Source of the DNA: an uncultured Desulfatitalea sp.
Lineage (GTDB): Bacteria > Desulfobacterota > Desulfobacteria > Desulfobacterales > Desulfosarcinaceae
DNA: 64,000 bases
Assembly: GCA_937868765.1 (NCBI GenBank)
Contig: CALMNL010000004.1
Location: 1,190,749-1,254,748, forward strand
Reading direction: 5' to 3'
The position numbers were made by a program, and so were the translations under genes. The first letter of the stretch is position 1, and each line of letters begins with the position of its first letter. The notes below the pieces were generated by a model. It did not search any database. It saw nothing but the letters and a program-made list of their open reading frames with translations, and was not told where the DNA came from. Positions 61,918 through 64,000 of this stretch are shown here, piece by piece.

Positions 61918-62059
61918 TGATTAGAGCCCGAAAGGGGTTTAAATGCAGCGCCGGCCTTTAAAAGGCCGCCGGGTGTTACTATATTACCCACTGCTGAACA
62001 GAAGGTTGTGCAGATATTACACAGGCGCTGGGGCCGGATTCAAAACCTCGCAGGATAAA

Positions 62060-63847
62060 ATGATGCCGAAGAAAAATACAGGGTACCGGTTTGAGCACAT
62101 TCTGGGAAGCTCCCACTGGATCCTGGTGGGTTCGGTGGTGATCCTGCTGGTCACGGTGCTGGTGCTGGCCATCCAGAGCTATAACCGGGAGGAGCATTTC
62201 ATCTCTCAGGTGCTGATCGAAAAAGGGTCCGCCCTGATCAAGACCGTGGAAGCCGGGGCGCGCACGGGAATGATGCGCATGAGCTGGGGCAACGACCACA
62301 TCCAGGCCCTGATCGAAGAGAGCGCCCAGGTGCCCGAAGTGCTCTACATCACCATGATCGATAGCCAGGGCCGCATCGTGGCGGCCAGCGATCCGGCACG
62401 GGTGGGCACCACCGTCGACCGGGGCCCCTGGCCGAAAGCAGATGATCCGCCGGCCAGGGTCCGCTGGCAAATGGTGACCAGCGCGGATGGCCGCCGCGCC
62501 TTCGAGGTGTACAAGCGTTTCGTTCCCATTTCACCCCGCCGGGGCATGGATCAAGGCATGGGCCCGGGCATGCACCGGCGCATGATGATGCCCGATGATG
62601 AGGGCCAGGCCCCCCCTTTCAGGCCCGATCCGGCATTAGACCGCGTGATCGTAGTGGGCCTGGACCCCTCCACCTACGAAGCCGCCAGGCGGGCCGATGT
62701 GCGCAATACCGTGATCATTTCGGGGGTCCTGGTGTTACTGGGGCTGGCCGGCTTCGTCTCCATGTACTGGATGCAGAGCTACCGCGCGGCCCGCAGGCGG
62801 CTGCAGGATACCAGCGCAATGGCCGACGAGGTGATGACCAGCATGCCGGTGGGATTGATCGCCACGGACAGCCAGGGTCGCATCGCGGTATATAACGGGG
62901 CGGCCGAACGGGTCACCGGTCTGGACCTGTCCGACAAAGTCGGCCGGATGCCGGAGGAGGTGCTGCCCGCCGACGTCTCCGGACTGATGGCCGGCCTGGG
63001 GCCCGGTCAGGCGGTGGTCGAGCGGGAGATGACCTGTGAATTCATCACAGGCCGCTCGGCGCCGGTGAGTGTCAGCGCCTCGAACATCGTCAATGAAGAG
63101 GGGCGTTTCGTCGGTCGCGTCCTGATCCTGCGGGACCTGTCGGAGGTGCGCCGGCTGCAGGCCGCCATGCGCCGGCAGGAGAAGCTGGCGGCCATCGGCG
63201 GCCTGGCCGCGGGCATGGCCCATGAAATCCGCAATCCCTTGAGCTCCATCAAGGGCATGGCCACCTTTTTCAAGGACGGTTCCGAGGAGGGCAGCGCGGC
63301 CCGCGAGGCCGCCGAGGTGATGATCCAGGAGGTGGAGCGCCTGAACCGCGTCATCACCGAACTGCTGGACTTCGTACGGCCCAGCGATGTGCGCCTGAAG
63401 CGCGGCGACGTGGATGCCTTGCTGGCGCACTCCCTGCGCCTGATCCAGCCGGAGGCCGCCGGCCAGGGCATCGTCCTCCAGCGCCATGCCTCGCCGCAAC
63501 CGCTGACGGCGCCGCTGGACACGGACCGCCTGAACCAGGCGCTGTTGAACCTCTATCTGAATGCATTGCAGGCCATGACCCCCGGCGGCCGGCTGACGGT
63601 CACCAGCGGCCCGGCCGGTGACGGCAGGGCGGCCATCACCATCGAGGACACCGGTTGCGGCATCCCCTCCGAAAATCTGGGCAAGATCTTCGATCCCTAT
63701 TTTACCACCAAGGCCAACGGCACCGGCCTGGGGCTGGCCATCGCCCGCAAGATCATCGAGGCCCACAACGGGGAGTTGACGCTGAGCAGCGCACCGGGGC
63801 AGGGCACCCGGATCACCCTCCTGCTCCCCCTGGAAAATGAGGATTAG
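62060..63847 (+). CDS. Membrane-bound sensor histidine kinase, ZraS/HydH type
   Basis: 595 aa from ATG 62060, with a CAGGATAAA site. Membrane helix about 19-40 (HWILVGSVVILLVTVLVLAI), periplasmic sensor about 41-213, second helix about 214-236 (NTVIISGVLVLLGLAGFVSMYW), PAS about 255-370, HisKA GMAHEIRNPLSSIKG with His near 387, HATPase with GTGLGLAIARKII. The sensor contains a Met/His-rich segment (MDQGMGPGMHRRMMMPDDEG, about 162-181), which suggests metal sensing as in ZraS. The C-terminal kinase type (HEIRNPLSSIKG) pairs with NtrC-family regulators, and the next gene begins such a regulator. Confidence 0.87.
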   Translation: MMPKKNTGYRFEHILGSSHWILVGSVVILLVTVLVLAIQSYNREEHFISQVLIEKGSALIKTVEAGARTGMMRMSWGNDHIQALIEESAQVPEVLYITMIDSQGRIVAASDPARVGTTVDRGPWPKADDPPARVRWQMVTSADGRRAFEVYKRFVPISPRRGMDQGMGPGMHRRMMMPDDEGQAPPFRPDPALDRVIVVGLDPSTYEAARRADVRNTVIISGVLVLLGLAGFVSMYWMQSYRAARRRLQDTSAMADEVMTSMPVGLIATDSQGRIAVYNGAAERVTGLDLSDKVGRMPEEVLPADVSGLMAGLGPGQAVVEREMTCEFITGRSAPVSVSASNIVNEEGRFVGRVLILRDLSEVRRLQAAMRRQEKLAAIGGLAAGMAHEIRNPLSSIKGMATFFKDGSEEGSAAREAAEVMIQEVERLNRVITELLDFVRPSDVRLKRGDVDALLAHSLRLIQPEAAGQGIVLQRHASPQPLTAPLDTDRLNQALLNLYLNALQAMTPGGRLTVTSGPAGDGRAAITIEDTGCGIPSENLGKIFDPYFTTKANGTGLGLAIARKIIEAHNGELTLSSAPGQGTRITLLLPLENED

Positions 63848-63853
63848 GGTATC

Positions 63854-64000
63854 ATGGCTGAACGAAACCGCTTTCAAATCCTGGTGGTGGATGACGACGC
63901 CAACCACCTCAAGACGCTCAAAACCATCATCGCCAGCTGGGGGTATGCGGTGTCGCTGGCCGAGGACGGGGCCCAGGCCGTGGCCCGGGTGGGCGAAGGG
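63854..64000 (+). CDS. Response regulator, NtrC-family by context (3' end beyond window)
   Basis: Only the first 49 residues are present: MAERNRFQILVVDDDANHLKTLK, continuing into TIIASWGYAVSLAEDGAQAVARVGEG. This is the start of a receiver with acidic pocket VVDDD. The kinase partner and the sigma-54 promoter upstream make an NtrC/ZraR-type sigma-54 activator likely, but the AAA+ and DNA-binding domains are outside the window. The start lies 6 bp after the kinase stop. Confidence 0.8.
   Translation, partial: MAERNRFQILVVDDDANHLKTLKTIIASWGYAVSLAEDGAQAVARVGEG

Overview
The window is GC-rich, densely coded DNA from an anaerobic bacterium, most likely a Desulfobacterota (delta-proteobacterial) organism of the Desulfosarcina/Desulfobacteraceae type. 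The evidence is a periplasmic four-haem c-type cytochrome, anaerobic acyl-CoA catabolism with a fused B12 mutase, sigma-54 promoters, many hybrid histidine kinases, and two genes whose reading frames make sense only if UGA is read as selenocysteine. I assigned no species. I saw no tRNA, rRNA, CRISPR array, insertion sequence or phage region.

Layout. 0-7.4 kb: the end of an acyl-CoA dehydrogenase, a Sec-containing DsbA/FrnE-like oxidoreductase, a membrane hydrolase-like protein, an ECF sigma/anti-sigma pair facing a secreted repeat protein, EttA and a Ycf46-like AAA+ ATPase. 7.4-16.6 kb: a five-gene minus-strand catabolic operon (acyl-CoA dehydrogenase, methylglutaconyl-CoA-hydratase-like enzyme, HMG-CoA-lyase-like enzyme, XRE-cupin regulator, unknown 548-aa protein), divergent from the isobutyryl-CoA mutase fusion IcmF. 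16.6-25.7 kb: an RNA-like hairpin region, cytochrome, TatBC, MltA, molybdenum cofactor genes (moaC, moaE, a degenerate mobA, and moaB), a YgiQ radical SAM protein, PyrR and a glycerophosphodiesterase. 25.7-35.1 kb: an outer-membrane protein behind a sigma-54 promoter, then a cobalamin uptake region. There btuF-btuC-btuD follow two accessory genes, and a B12 riboswitch with an intrinsic terminator precedes btuB-exbB-exbD-tonB.

35-49.3 kb: phosphoglycolate phosphatase, a Sec-containing OsmC-like protein, a CBS protein, two sensor kinases, RlmI, a probable ribbon-helix-helix protein, TrxB, an S1-domain protein and HtpX. 49.3-53.5 kb: a tiny Cys-rich/membrane protein pair divergent from two coupled dynamin-like GTPases. 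53.5-64 kb: a thioesterase, a nitronate monooxygenase-like enzyme, an HDOD/hybrid-kinase/receiver operon, a FadH-like dienoyl-CoA reductase, and a ZraS-like kinase with the start of its response regulator behind a sigma-54 promoter.

The parts fit together. IcmF needs adenosylcobalamin, and the window also encodes a regulated B12 importer. Mo-cofactor genes sit beside Tat, which exports folded Mo enzymes. TrxB and the two selenoproteins point to thiol redox and peroxide defence. The best candidates for something new are the two recoded UGA genes, the GTPase/small-protein locus, and the catabolic operon with its non-canonical lyase and unknown last gene.
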